From Melieria omissa (Eukaryota; Arthropoda; Insecta; Diptera; Ulidiidae): DNA of 64,000 nt. This document shows, in pieces, positions 44,627 to 55,454 of this stretch (position 1 is its first letter; the number at the start of each line of letters is the position of its first letter). The notes under the pieces were generated by a model. It saw only the letters and a program-made list of their open reading frames with translations, did not search any database and was not told the origin of the DNA. The stretch is from positions 37,951,348-38,015,347 of the forward strand of contig OZ020268.1 in assembly GCA_963971225.1 (NCBI GenBank), written 5' to 3'. The translations under genes and the position numbers were made by a program.

Positions 44627-46800
44627 AGTCCGCTCACCCATGAAACCAGCTTGAGGTCCTTTCGAAGCTGTGAATAGTCCTATCGACTAGATTCTTTAGA
44701 CCAGATTCTTTACATTTTTAAAGAAGAAGTTGCCCCGGTAAGTCTTTCTTCTTCGATAATGCAAAACAAGTGCTGGAATATAAAGTATGCTTTCTTCTTC
44801 TTCCTCTTCGACAAACGTCTTGAGTAAAGCCAACCTTCTTGGATGGTTGAGTTGATAAAAGTTATGATTTATTATGACAAACATTCTCATGACTTGAAGG
44901 GCGAATAACTTCCATAGTCAGAGAAAAACACCGGCGGCCAGTGCCCCGTCAAACAGCAGCAACGACAGACTTTACTTGTGCTAAAAATGATAACAGACGC
45001 GATAAACAAAATAAAAACAAGTCGAACCGTTTTGAAATATTTTGCAACAAAAATACAACAAACAAAAGTTTGGCATTTCGCAAAAAGCACACAAAATTTA
45101 TGCTAATAAGTTGTGCGCATAAATTCTGATTAAATGAATTGTGCTGAAATTTAATTCGTTTGGCAGGTTGTCATGTGCGGCGCGACAACGGTTAATTGCA
45201 ACACAACAACACAAGCAAATACAGCAAAAAAAAAAAAAAATAACTAGTCACATTGACCGCAACTAGGAATTATGTCACTTGGGCGAATGAGCTGCGCAAA
45301 CGAGAGACGAATTCATTAGTCGGCTTTGCGTCCCTGTTGGCCGCCATGTGTTGGCTTTATTAACACTTTGCTGTAGCTGCAAAGAACCGCAATCGCAACG
45401 GGCGACAGGTAGCGCGACAGGCTGCAACATGGTACGGTGGCCGCTAATCACTGGGCGACACACACAACAAAATTTATCTCATCCGTTTGATGGACTGTCA
45501 GGCAGCGCGCGCATCCCGCTGACAAGTCGACAGTTTTGTGCGGCGGCTGTCGGCCGTGTGCAGTTAATCGCAATTCGTGCTGCTTTCATTTGCACATAAA
45601 TAGGCGCCATAATTAATTCGATAAACATGCGTCGCGTACCGGCGAGTCAGCCGCACCAGCCGTCGTCAACAGTCAACGGCAGCGATAGCGACTTCGTGTG
45701 TAATTACAGCGCTGAGTACTTGTCAAAAGCATCTACCGCTGCGCACACTTACACTCACACACACACACACATACTTGATTGATGTATCTATGTGTTTGTG
45801 TTTGTTTGTGTAGGTGGCATTTGCACATGAATACAATTACCTGCAGTGCGCTAAATTAATTTTAATAAATTTGGTAAATAAACAAACACACTTACACACA
45901 CACATGCAAGCATTCACACATACACGCAGCCACTTGAAGTGTGTACAATCATTTATCTGCGTTTGCATTAATTTGCAGCATTGGCGCGTGCTTGCAGGTG
46001 GGTCTTGGGTGTTTGTGTACTTGTGTCTGTCCGATACTTAATCCATGTAATCAAAAATTCCAAAAAGCCTGTTTCATCAAAACAGAAACCACAACGCAAA
46101 TTTGTGAAAACAAATTCAAATTTATGTTTACAAAAGCCAACGCACCAATCGAACAACGCTTCTCAGCCAATCAACCAAACACACACACACACATAAATAA
46201 AAGCACTCACACATACACACACATACAGACACACAGAGACAGACATACAGAATGAGCAAACTACCACAGAAGCCAATCAGACAATTCGACCATTAAAATT
46301 CTTGCCGTCCGGCCGCAATTGAATTGCGTGCCAGCAAAATCATCATTTTTTATTATCGGCTTTATTTACTCGATTTGATTATTTCTTTCCTTAATTCACT
46401 TTAACGTCAAGTGACAGCCGCCACTGATGTCAGGCTATGATTTTGATTTATTTGCTTGGCTTTTTGTTTGCCTTCTGGTTGTTGCTGGTTTTTTGTTCTT
46501 TGTCGCTTCGCTTCGTTTTTTTTTTTAGAGGCCGATCGTTAATCCTGCGCTCCTGGCATTGGTATTTTGTGAATAGGGTGACCATTAATTGCTGATGACA
46601 ATCGCAATGGCCAGTGACAGCACTTACACAGTTGAATGTTACATTTGCGTCGCAAAAAACGGACTATTGTCATTGAAAAAGGCATCAATTAAGCACCGTT
46701 CTAGGGGTATTCATGAGTCATTGCTATATAACAAACATTGCGAATTTTCGTTAGAAATGAGGAATGAGGATTTTTTATGTTAGGAATGAGTAAACATTTT
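44627..46800. other. Non-coding stretch with CA-rich tracts and a GC-richer patch
   Basis: An A15 run lies at about 45226-45240. A GC-richer patch at about 45260-45740 opens short ORFs with no domain. (CA)n tracts lie at 45755-45771 and 46178-46240. No gene is supported. Confidence 0.4.
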
Positions 46801-47245
46801 TAGTTTCTTCACAAACCAAAATTTTTCACTTAGTTTCTTCACAAACCAAAATTTTTCATTTAGTTTTTTCACAAACCAAAATTTTTAATTTAGTTTTTCC
46901 ATAAACCAACATTTCTAATTTAATTTTTTCACAAACCAAAATTACAATTTAGTTTTTCCACAAACCAAAATCTTTTACTTAGTTTTTCCACTAATCAAAA
47001 TTTTTTATTTAGTTTTTCCACTAACCAAAATTTTGAATTTAGTTTTTCCACAAACTAAAATCGTTTATGTAGTTTTTCCACTAACCAACAATTTGTATTT
47101 AGTTTTCCCACAAACCAAAACTTTTAATTTAGTTTTTGCACAAACTAAATTTTTAATTTAGTTTTTTCACAAACCAAAATTTTTAATTTAGCTTTTCCAC
47201 AAACCAAATTTTTTATTTAGTTTTTCCACAAACCAAATTTTTTCT
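46801..47245. repeat. 30-bp minisatellite, 15 units
   Basis: Consecutive 30-bp units of the form TAGTTTTTCCACAAACCAAA followed by an ATTTTTAATT block run in exact register for 15 copies. They carry scattered substitutions (CTAACC for CAAACC, a few 1-bp indels). Non-coding in all frames because of frequent TAG. Confidence 0.95.
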
Positions 47246-47439
47246 CACAACCATGGTACAGCAACTATAACTATTTATAGTCACTGAAATTTTTTCGTCA
47301 GCTCTCACTAGTTTAGTGAATAATTCAGTATTTCAAGTGTTCGGTGCGATATCTGTGTCTCCGGTGAAAGCATCAAGTTGGGAACGCCCTGTCATCTCTT
47401 GGTGGGACCAACTTTTTATTAGCTAGATTTAGGTATCTT

Positions 47440-47990
47440 AAGAGTAATACAGATCATGGTTCTTTCTACTTCCTATTTGCACCAAAAATGCAAACAAAAT
47501 TACATAATGTACACAAAAATCTTCACTAGAAATTCAATGCTTTAAAGTAAGAAAAATTTGTAGTAAGAATTTGGCCAGAAATGCAAATTACTAGATGAAA
47601 GATTCATATCAAAATATTATTGTAAATTTACAGATAAAAAGAAGAATATTTTTCAGTGGGATCAACTTTTGATTAGGTAGGATTAGGTTTCTTAAGAGTA
47701 ATACAGCTCACGGTTTCTTCTACTTTCTATATCCACCAAAAATACAAACAAAATTACAAAATTCACATAAAAATCTTCACCAGAAAATCAGTAGGATTAG
47801 GTTTCTTAAGAGTAATACAGCTGATGGTTCTTTCTACATCTATATCCCCCAAAAATACAAACAAATTTACATAATTGGCACAAAAATCTTCAATCACTAG
47901 AAATTCAGTGCTTTGAAGTAAGAAATTGGATTGATTTGGCCACAAATGTACATTAATAGATGAAAGATTGATATCAATATATTGTTGGAA
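47440..47990. repeat. Three imperfect copies of a ~110-240-bp unit
   Basis: TAGGTTTCTTAAGAGTAATACAG-type landmarks occur at about 47428, 47690 and 47797. Each is followed by GGTTCTTTCTACTTCCTAT, CAAAAATACAAACAAAATTAC, and in two of them TTGAAGTAAGAAA and ATAGATGAAAGATTGATATC blocks. The middle copy is truncated. Confidence 0.8.
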
Positions 47991-48480
47991 ATTTATAGAT
48001 AAAAAGGAGAGTTTTTTTCAGAACATTCAGAAAAAGACTTTGGCCTTTTAATGTTAGTCTAACTGTCAGATAGTCTTTGAGTGGATTGAGTTCTTGTCAT
48101 CAGTTTATGCAAAGCCAACATTTTCACTTCAGAAAGACGGGAAAGTGAAACTAATGTCAGCTCCATTTTCATGAACCCATATTTCATGTCAGACTGTCTA
48201 CTGGACATAAAATAAATAATGTTTTGCTTTTATTATTCATTTCAATCAATTTTTTGTTTTGACAGCTTTGGTTCGAACTGAGAGATAGTCCATGAAGTAA
48301 GCTTAAATATCTCTGTACTTGCATGCTTTTCATACTATTTTTAACTCAAACTAGCAGCTTTTATATATCAGAATTATTAAAATTTTAAATTTGTTAAATC
48401 TTCAAAAATCTAAAAATAGTTTAACTACTTTTTTAGTTGGTTTTTGAAAACCTATCCTAATATGTGGTTGTGGATCTCAC
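47991..48480. other. AT-rich non-coding stretch
   Basis: Nothing recognisable on either strand. Confidence 0.45.
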
Positions 48481-48487
48481 GATCTCT

Positions 48488-48572
48488 AAACGATTGTTTA
48501 AACAGCCCGAACTAGGAATCGAACCTAGAACCTCTGAGACGAACCTCAAAACGCGCTACTAACTATCGAGAT
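48488..48572 (-). ncRNA. tRNA-like sequence (tRNA pseudogene or SINE head)
   Basis: On the minus strand the segment contains a perfect B-box/T-arm, CTAGGTTCGATTCCTAG (5-bp stem, 7-base loop), and a plausible anticodon arm, TTGAGGTTCGTCTCAG. A TAGTTAGTAGCGCG stretch lies in the A-box/D-arm position. The acceptor stem pairs poorly, and the anticodon loop has six rather than seven bases, so this is not a functional tRNA. It could be the pol III promoter head of a SINE; no tail was identified. Confidence 0.45.
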
Positions 48573-48789
48573 TTTAGTGATATAAAATTTGATTCTGAAG
48601 TCTAAATGTCAGCCTTTCAAATCAATAAAAAAAACACAAGATCCTCATTTCTTCTTATCAAATGAGCTTTTGAAGGCGAATGGAGTGTTTTGTGTTTTGT
48701 ATAAATTTTTATTTTTGGAAAACAACGTTCTTGTTTTTGTGGCCAAAAATTTATTTATTTTAAAACAAAATGAAAGGACAAACAATGAA

Positions 48790-49400
48790 AGTAAGTTTTG
48801 TCCATCGCTGGTTACTACTTTTTCCCATCTCTCAGCAATTTTTTTAAATCCATCTCGAAAAAATTACTCGTCTTTTGAGGCGATCCAAGTCAGAGGCCAA
48901 TTTTCGGTTTCTGCAAAAGAAGTGAACCGCTGACCCGCCAAATTGTGCTGCATCTGTCGAAATAACCACTTAACAGAAGAAAAAAGAATGTCCGCAGAAT
49001 ACGGTGGCTGCGAAAAATATTCCACTTGAGCGTTTTCAATTATTCCCTTTTAACTGTTGCGATATCAGAGAAAAATAGCCTTTCAACATCTCTTTGTTTC
49101 AGTTCAGAAGGCACCCAATTTTTTTGCTTTTGAATCATTCACAAGGATTTCAGTCGAACGGAGATTGTTTGTTGTTCCTTTCTCAATGATTCTTCAAGCT
49201 CCTCTTGTGTTTGACTCGGATCTTCATCGAGTAATGTCCAAAACTATTTTCTTTGGAATTTTTGGCCGCCCAGAGCGAGACTTGTCTTCAACACTGAAAT
49301 CATCACTCTGGAAAAGTCGAAACCATTCTCTACACAAGAGAACTAAAACCTGCCGCAAATTTTGCTTTGTTAACGCAAAGTTGGACATATTTCAACCAAT
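48790..49400 (-). pseudogene. mariner transposase fossil, internally deleted (second copy of the 38-kb subfamily)
   Basis: On the minus strand from about 49392 the pieces read MSNFALTKQNLRQVLVLLC, REWFRLFQSDDFSVEDKSRS then GRPK, and KKLGAF (relatives read WVPHEL). A ~110-bp-spaced C-terminal block at 48835-48960 (QHNLAG-RFTS, then TWIASKDE-like) follows. The whole catalytic core is deleted between about 48990 and 49060. Flanking blocks are shared with the copy at 36165-38395. The plus-strand ORF at 49057-49440 is only its shadow. Confidence 0.65.
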
Positions 49401-52400
49401 AAAACAAGACGATTTTATAATAAACTTCAAGCTATACTAAATGAATATTTTTTATCTCAGAAACCAACGCAACTAGCTCTCACTATGAACCATTCACAAT
49501 AGCCAGAGTCATATTTTAAAAACGAACTGAACCAGTTTGTACTCCCGATTACTGATTGAACTGATGACAAAGAATTGGGAAAAAGTCAAATTTCACTGAT
49601 CAGTAATGACTTTACAGTTCATTAAACCATCAATCATTATATAAAGTAAAAATAGAAAAATTAAAAAAAAACATTAAGCATCATACAAGTCGAAAGCAAT
49701 CATGAGAGTTTTCCACTAAAATCCTTTACGACTACCAGTGCAGGTTCAGCTGGAACTTTTTCCACTATCACTAAATAAACTTAGTGATAGCTCACAATTT
49801 CAGTAATCACTAAGTTTGCTGCACCATAGTTTACACAAAGAACTTTTGTCACTAAACTATGTAGTTCACTATACTCTTCACTACCACTAAATACATTTAA
49901 TGATGTCTGAATATTTCTTCACTAATCTCCCACTTTATTCAATGACAGTGAGAATCATAGTGCATCACAAATTTAGTGCAAAACGCCCATGTCTGGTCAT
50001 AGGTCGTGCTCTCACATAAACTAAGAGAAGTCTTGCAGTTTTAATTGAATCCATGTAAACTTTCGAAGCCACGGAAACTGTTAGCCTTCAGTCCACAGCA
50101 AATAGAGGGCGAAGTGTCAATCCTCCGATGTTTTATTTAAGTCCCCCACACGCGAAAACCTTATCCAATGTCAAAGTGATGTGTCAGCGTCAATTTTGAA
50201 ATGACGATAACATTCCAACAACAACAACGACAACAACTGCTACAAGCCATAGCTCGAGCAACATATGTCAGTAATACGGCACCGTGCACACACGAACCAA
50301 CAACGACCGACAGACAGACAGAGAAACACGTAAACCCACAGGCTATCGGCAGTGACGAACAAAAAAAAAATTACACACGTCTTGCTGCTTTCAGCCAGAC
50401 GAATTAAGACACAACTTGAAAGCAACAGCGAAAAAAACTTCAACGCAAAACCACACTTGTGGCAACAACAATAATGTGGGTTAAAACAGAACAACACAAG
50501 TAAATAATTGCAGTGGCAGTTGCGGCCACACGTCTAGATTTTCATGTACGGCCATCAAATTTCGCCACAATCGACAGACGAGACGTCGCAGCGGCTCGCA
50601 CGTTTGTGAACAGAAGCAGACGCTTTCAGTTGCATTGCAAATTTCAATAGAAAAATTAAATTCTAAAAAGTTACAAACAAATAAAGTTAAATTTAAATTA
50701 AGCAAAACGACAAAACAATGCAATACGAACAATGAAAATCATAATTACGAACTGGCACGAACAATTACGCGAAGCAGATTAACGTGAACTCGTATTTACT
50801 GAATTGGCTTCAGTTCATTTTAATTAAAATGCTTTGTCTAAATTTTCACTCTAATCACTCTAACTCAAATTGATTTCGGTCAAATGCGTTCGGCCAGAGT
50901 CAACAGGTCATGTGACTGCAGGCCGCATGTAAAATTCCATTAGCAACAGGAATGAAATGAGAAATTGACGCTTTGTCTAGTCGAGTCGAGCGTTTGTCAT
51001 GGCCAGCAACACATTTGTCAATACGCACTATGCCATCCCTGCCGGCAACTCAACTAACTTTTAACGCACTTTAATCTAACTAATTCTCAACTAGTTGTGG
51101 TTGATAGTTGGATTATTTTCAATGGAGCCAACTGACTATTTTAACATGGCGATGGCCTAGGCAGTAGTCAATTGTCCGACTCTGCATGACTTTTCAACTA
51201 ACTTAAAGTTAGTTATTTAAAAGTTAGTTAAAAGTTATCTAATCTGTGGTTAGCTATAAACTAATTACATTTCAGTTAGCTTCAAGTTGACTTTATTTAA
51301 ATCAGCTATAACTCAACTATTAGTTAATACGTCTTTATCCATAAAAATGGATATTTCTATGCTTGTTTTGTAAATTTAAAATTTTTGTATTTCCTTTTTT
51401 ATTTGAAAAATGTTTAAATACCTAACAACTCTTGAAAACACTTGCGAGATGGCCTATTTTTAAAATACCAATCACCGATTTTTTCTTTTAATGCATTTTT
51501 TGTTGGACAATTTTTTCGGAACAATTTTCTTGGACACAAATATTTTCAATATAAATTCCGTTTTGGCTCTGCACATTAGCAGAGGAACAGGTGGCTTCTG
51601 ATTTACCAACATTACATGAATTTAATTTATTTGAATACGAATCCCTTTCCTTTTTCAAAGGCTTCTTAACTTTCTTTTGCTTGCACCTCTCATTTTGGCT
51701 TAGCTTAAATAATGAAAATTAAAGCACATTAAAGCACAAAGCATCGCTTGAAATAATTATATAAAATTGTTTAACAATTCACGTTTTTTAATTTAGTTTT
51801 ACACAATTAATTTTATTTCGCTGGACTGCGACCGCACGCACGAGGCTAAAGCACTGATTATGATTTCATAATGCACGAAAGAAAATGACAAATATGTAAA
51901 ATAAAATTCCAAAGAGCAAAAAAACAAACAACAATTAACTGTTTTTTTTTAATTTCTATGCCACAAACGCACGCATTAAATTTGGGTGGGTTCTGCATTA
52001 CTTTGCAGTTAGCTTATAGTTAGTGACATAAAATCGCATAAGAACAAATAGCAATTAACTGTTCTTTAAAATATGCCAAAAAGCAAAAGTTGCATTGTTT
52101 TTTGGGAAGTTCTGCATTACTTTGTAGTTAGCTTATAGTTAGGTCATGAAAGTTAACTAGAAGTGAGTTATTTTTGTAGTCGACTACCGAGTTGCTTGCA
52201 GGGATCTAACACACACAAATACACACATGTGTGTACATGTCGCTTGTCGAGCACAATTTGACATATGTATGCTGGTGCAATCTTTGTCGCTTACATCACT
52301 TTGCTTTCCAGCCAACAGACAACAGCAGCAGACGGCAGCAACAATCGCAGCTTATACAGTCGAGTCTGACTAACTGTAAGTGGTTTTTTAGGCCTTAAAG

Positions 52401-52440
52401 TTGCAGTTAACCGGTGTTGTCAGTTAAGCAGCATCTGGTT
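49401..52440. other. Non-coding stretch with short dispersed motifs
   Basis: CACTAAATAAACTTAGTGAT-type repeats and small hairpins lie at 49755-49980. TTAGTTAAAAGTTA/AACTAACTTTT motifs recur at about 51050-51320 and 52010-52165, including two similar blocks (TTCTGCATTACTTTGCAGTT at 51992 and 52104 with the following GCTTATAGTTAG). A 12-codon His/Gln-rich (CAA) stretch lies near 50216. No gene is supported. Confidence 0.4.
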
Positions 52441-53168
52441 CAGTGTTGCCAGATACTTGAAATGACTTTCAACCAATGATAACATGATGCGAAACTGAGA
52501 GGATTGACGAAATTTTGTCGTTTTTTTTGGTCACACGAACACAATCCGTGTGAGCTGAAAAGAAAATCGTCAACTCTGCCAGCTTTCTCTCTTTGTGGAA
52601 CACTTCGTATTGTAGCAAGCAGCTGACTTGCAAATTTGTTCCTAACGCGGGGTTGCACTTTTTATGTACTTGTAAAAAAGTATGTTCGCAGTCTTATTGT
52701 ACGAAGCAGTGTAAAATAAGGAAAAAATATATGAAATGATCAAAATTATTTAATTTAAATGAAAATGTTAGGAAAAAGTTGTAATATGCAGAGATATAAA
52801 GATGTAAAAAAGAAATCCTTATTTCTTTGTGCATATGTAAAAACTAATAATAACTAATTTGCATTTTCCGAACCACCACTGAGGCAATACGGCGCGTTAC
52901 CGATTTTTTTTTAACGATTTTGTAACATTTTAACAATTTTTTTAACAATGATTTCAGAGAGGAACAAATAAAAAAAATGTATTTAATGCGTTTGTTTCCC
53001 AATTCGAAAAAAACACGGACTAAACGGACCACAAAAACCAGAAGTAGCCGAAACTAATAAATGTCGGACAGTAAACAATTTATGTTTATAAGTATAGTCT
53101 GCTACTTCGCGATTATAAAATCGTATCAGAAAACATATGTATATATATGCATATATCTATATTATATT

Positions 53169-53332
53169 ATAATTGCGACAGCCATATTTTGCTATCCCTT
53201 TTTATACGGGTGCGCATATCATATATACATATATATACATATACATATATATATAACATATATATAATATATTTTCTATTAATATGCGCACCCGTATAAA
53301 AAGGGATAGCAAAATATGGCTGTCGCAATTAT
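53169..53332. repeat. 51-bp perfect inverted repeat around an AT-rich loop
   Basis: Arms at 53169-53219 and 53282-53332 are perfectly complementary over 51 bases. The left arm starts ATAATTGCGACAGCCATATT. The 62-base loop is almost pure (AT)/(TA/CATA). The perfect match implies recent origin, gene conversion or hairpin-mediated assembly. No clear target duplication lies outside the arms. It lies inside the long hAT element. Confidence 0.95.
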
Positions 53333-53872
53333 CGCAAAAACTCCTCTGGAGCTTTCATCAAATTCACATTTCATTCAAATTTCACGAATAAAATTCAATA
53401 AAAGCTGAATAAAAAATGTGTTAAACACGTATTAAAACACTTTTGACTGGTTTTCGGGAAATATTGTAATTTTTTAATCACTTTTCTTCCAAAAGATTAC
53501 ATAGTTACAAAGAAATTAAAATTGATTTTCCAATGTTTAAAAAATTGAAAGTAAACGCAACCCTCGCCATGGCCCTTGTATGGGAAATCAACAGTACGGT
53601 TCTGTGCAACCCCCGGGTCTGATGTTTGGCAAAATCAACCCTAAGGTCTGATGTTATCGGTGTATTAGTGCGGATTTTGAGTATGTATTGTGGTCGAGCG
53701 CTCTCAGTTTCGCATCATGTTATCATTGCTTTCAAATTAATCGTTAAAAAAAAATCTGAAATTTTTTCCCAAAAATTAAGAAGTGTCCTACAAATTTTTT
53801 TTATAATTTTTGTCATTATAAACTAAGGAATTAAACTCCTTGTACTTAAAAAAAATATTTATTTTTTATTTA

Positions 53873-54624
53873 TCAGGTGTACTTTGCTGTACAACTTTGC
53901 TTCCGCCGTTTTTTTCCAAAATTAAAAGCTTTATTGCGAAAAAGTGCTTACAGATGTATTAATCAAAGTATTGTCCGTCGCTAGCGACAACTTTCTCCCA
54001 TCTTTCCGGCAATTTTCGGATCCCGGCTCGAAAAAAGGAGTCCTCTTTTGACGCTATCCATGAAGCAATCCATTTTTCCAATTCTTCGAAGGATTGAAAA
54101 TGTTGATCTGCCAGGCCGTGTGCCATCGAACGGAATAGGTGGAAGTCAGAAGGGGCGACATCTGGGGAATACGGCGGGTGGGGCAAGACTTCCCATTTCA
54201 GCGTTTCCAGGTACTTTTTGACCACTTTTGCGACGTGAGGCCGAGCATTGTCGTGTTGGAGGATGACTTTGTCATGTCGCTCTTGATATTTTTAAAACGT
54301 TGAAACCACTCCCGACACGTTCTTTCACTCAGAGCAGCATCACCGTAAGTTTCTGAGAGCATTCGATGCGCTTCAGCTGCATTTTTTTTCGAATTGTAAC
54401 AGAAAAGTAAAACTTCCCGCAAATGGCGAGAATTGGGCACATAAACGGACATTTTCGAGCGTGAATAATACGAAAACAAGAACAACTGTCACTGAAACGG
54501 CGATGACAATTCGTTAGGCACTGTCCACACTCACTTAAAAGGCATTACCATCTATGTATTTCAACCAGCCTCAGCCGGTACAGCCACCTATCGGAAAACG
54601 GCGGAAGCAAAGTTGTACACCTGA
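53873..54624 (-). mobile_element. mariner element, internally deleted, nested in the hAT element
   Basis: The ends are TCAGGTGTAC...CTTTGCTTCCGCC and the inverse, with TA at 53871-53872 and 54625-54626. The left terminal repeat has an extra 10 bp (TTTGCTGTAC) duplicated after GGTGTAC; otherwise the repeats match for about 30 bp. The 752-bp body is a deletion derivative of a ~1.3-kb mariner and carries both ends of the transposase gene. Confidence 0.88.
53959..54452 (-). pseudogene. mariner transposase with internal deletion joining HTH to the DD34D C-terminal half
   Basis: The start ATG at 54452 gives MSVYVPNSRHLREVLLFCYN, then KKNAAEAHRMLSETYGDAAL and the CREWFQRFKN linker. At about 54295 the sequence jumps and changes frame to YQERHDKVILQHDNARPHVA, which contains the second catalytic Asp (HDNARPH). 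The third Asp in SPDVAPSD follows after exactly 34 intervening residues, confirming DD34D mariner. The C-terminus WIASKEDSFFRAGIRKLPER then WEKVVASDGQYFD is complete. The first catalytic Asp and the second HTH are deleted, so no active protein is possible. The open frames 54198-54485 and 53959-54225 are the two halves. Confidence 0.88.
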
Positions 54625-55184
54625 TATTTTAGTTTATTTTATTTTATTTATTTTATTAATTTTTATTTAATTTTTTTAATTTTATTTATTTATTTTTTTT
54701 TTACTTTTTTATTTTTATTTATTTATTCATTCAAATTTAGCTTAACAACATCGTGACACAAATAAAACATATAACAAATTAAATCGGTATGAAATTCGCT
54801 TTTGTAAACTTCCTTCATTCATTCACAAATTGTACACTTTGAAGCATACAATTGAATTAGATTAAATTAGACACTTTAGCTTTCAATATTCAAGATTTCA
54901 GCGTCACTAATGATGACTGTTATTTCTGCGGACCGAATGAATAATTATAATAAAGAAATAATTTAATAAATAAATACATAAATAAATAAATGCATCACCA
55001 TCAAAATTTCCAAACCTTTCTCCTAAAAAATTTGTCCTCCCAGAAATTCTCTTAAAGACCAAAAATCTCCCACATTTAGGAGGAAATCTTCTGATCTGGT
55101 AACACTGCTCTGGTTAGAGGAAATTCCTTTCAATTAAACTTACTTCGGATGAGTGAAGAGTGATGAGGGACAGATATTCTAATA

Positions 55185-55452
55185 GAGTCCGACCCGATTA
55201 ATCGGCATTGGCTAGTATCGGCCACAAAAATTGATACAGGCATAGGACTTGTTTGTTCCTATTCGGCCTATTTTCTTGGTTTAATTCTTTTCAAATTTTT
55301 TTGTCATTTTTTTAAGCTGAACTTTATTATTTTTTATTCTTTTTTCTGTTTTATTATTCTTATGTTTTATGTAGCTTGATTTTATTTCTTCTATGGAATC
55401 GGCATCCAACCGATTAATCGGCATCGGCAAAAAGTGGGAATAAGTCGGACTC
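55185..55452. mobile_element. 268-bp MITE with TA flanks
   Basis: The element starts GAGTCCGACCCGATTAATCG and ends AATAAGTCGGACTC. The outer 9-10 bases are perfect inverted repeats, and internal CCGATTAATCGGCATCGG-type blocks occur near both ends. TA lies at 55183-55184 and 55453-55454. TA target choice suggests a Tc1/mariner-like source, but the terminal repeat is short, so the family is undecided. Confidence 0.6.
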
Positions 55453-55454
55453 TA

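Larger units (their letters stand above)
52441..55107 (+). mobile_element. Long hAT-type element related to the two MITEs, with a nested mariner
   Basis: The left end CAGTGTTGCCAGATACTTG at 52441 and the right end, CAGTGTTACCAGATCAG on the other strand at 55107, match the termini of the MITEs at 2126 and 8906. The flanking octamers ATCTGGTT (52433-52440) and CTCTGGTT (55108-55115) form a 7/8 target duplication. The right ~450 bp resembles the MITE interiors; the left ~1.4 kb does not. A 752-bp mariner accounts for part of the length, leaving about 1.9 kb. No hAT transposase domain could be recognised in the remaining short ORFs. Confidence 0.68.

Noticed and set aside
46801..47245. CRISPR-like regular repeats
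   Set aside because: The 30-bp units are contiguous with no spacers, and the genome is eukaryotic; it is a minisatellite.
49057..49440. 127-codon plus-strand ORF
   Set aside because: It is the antisense shadow of a decayed mariner transposase read on the minus strand.
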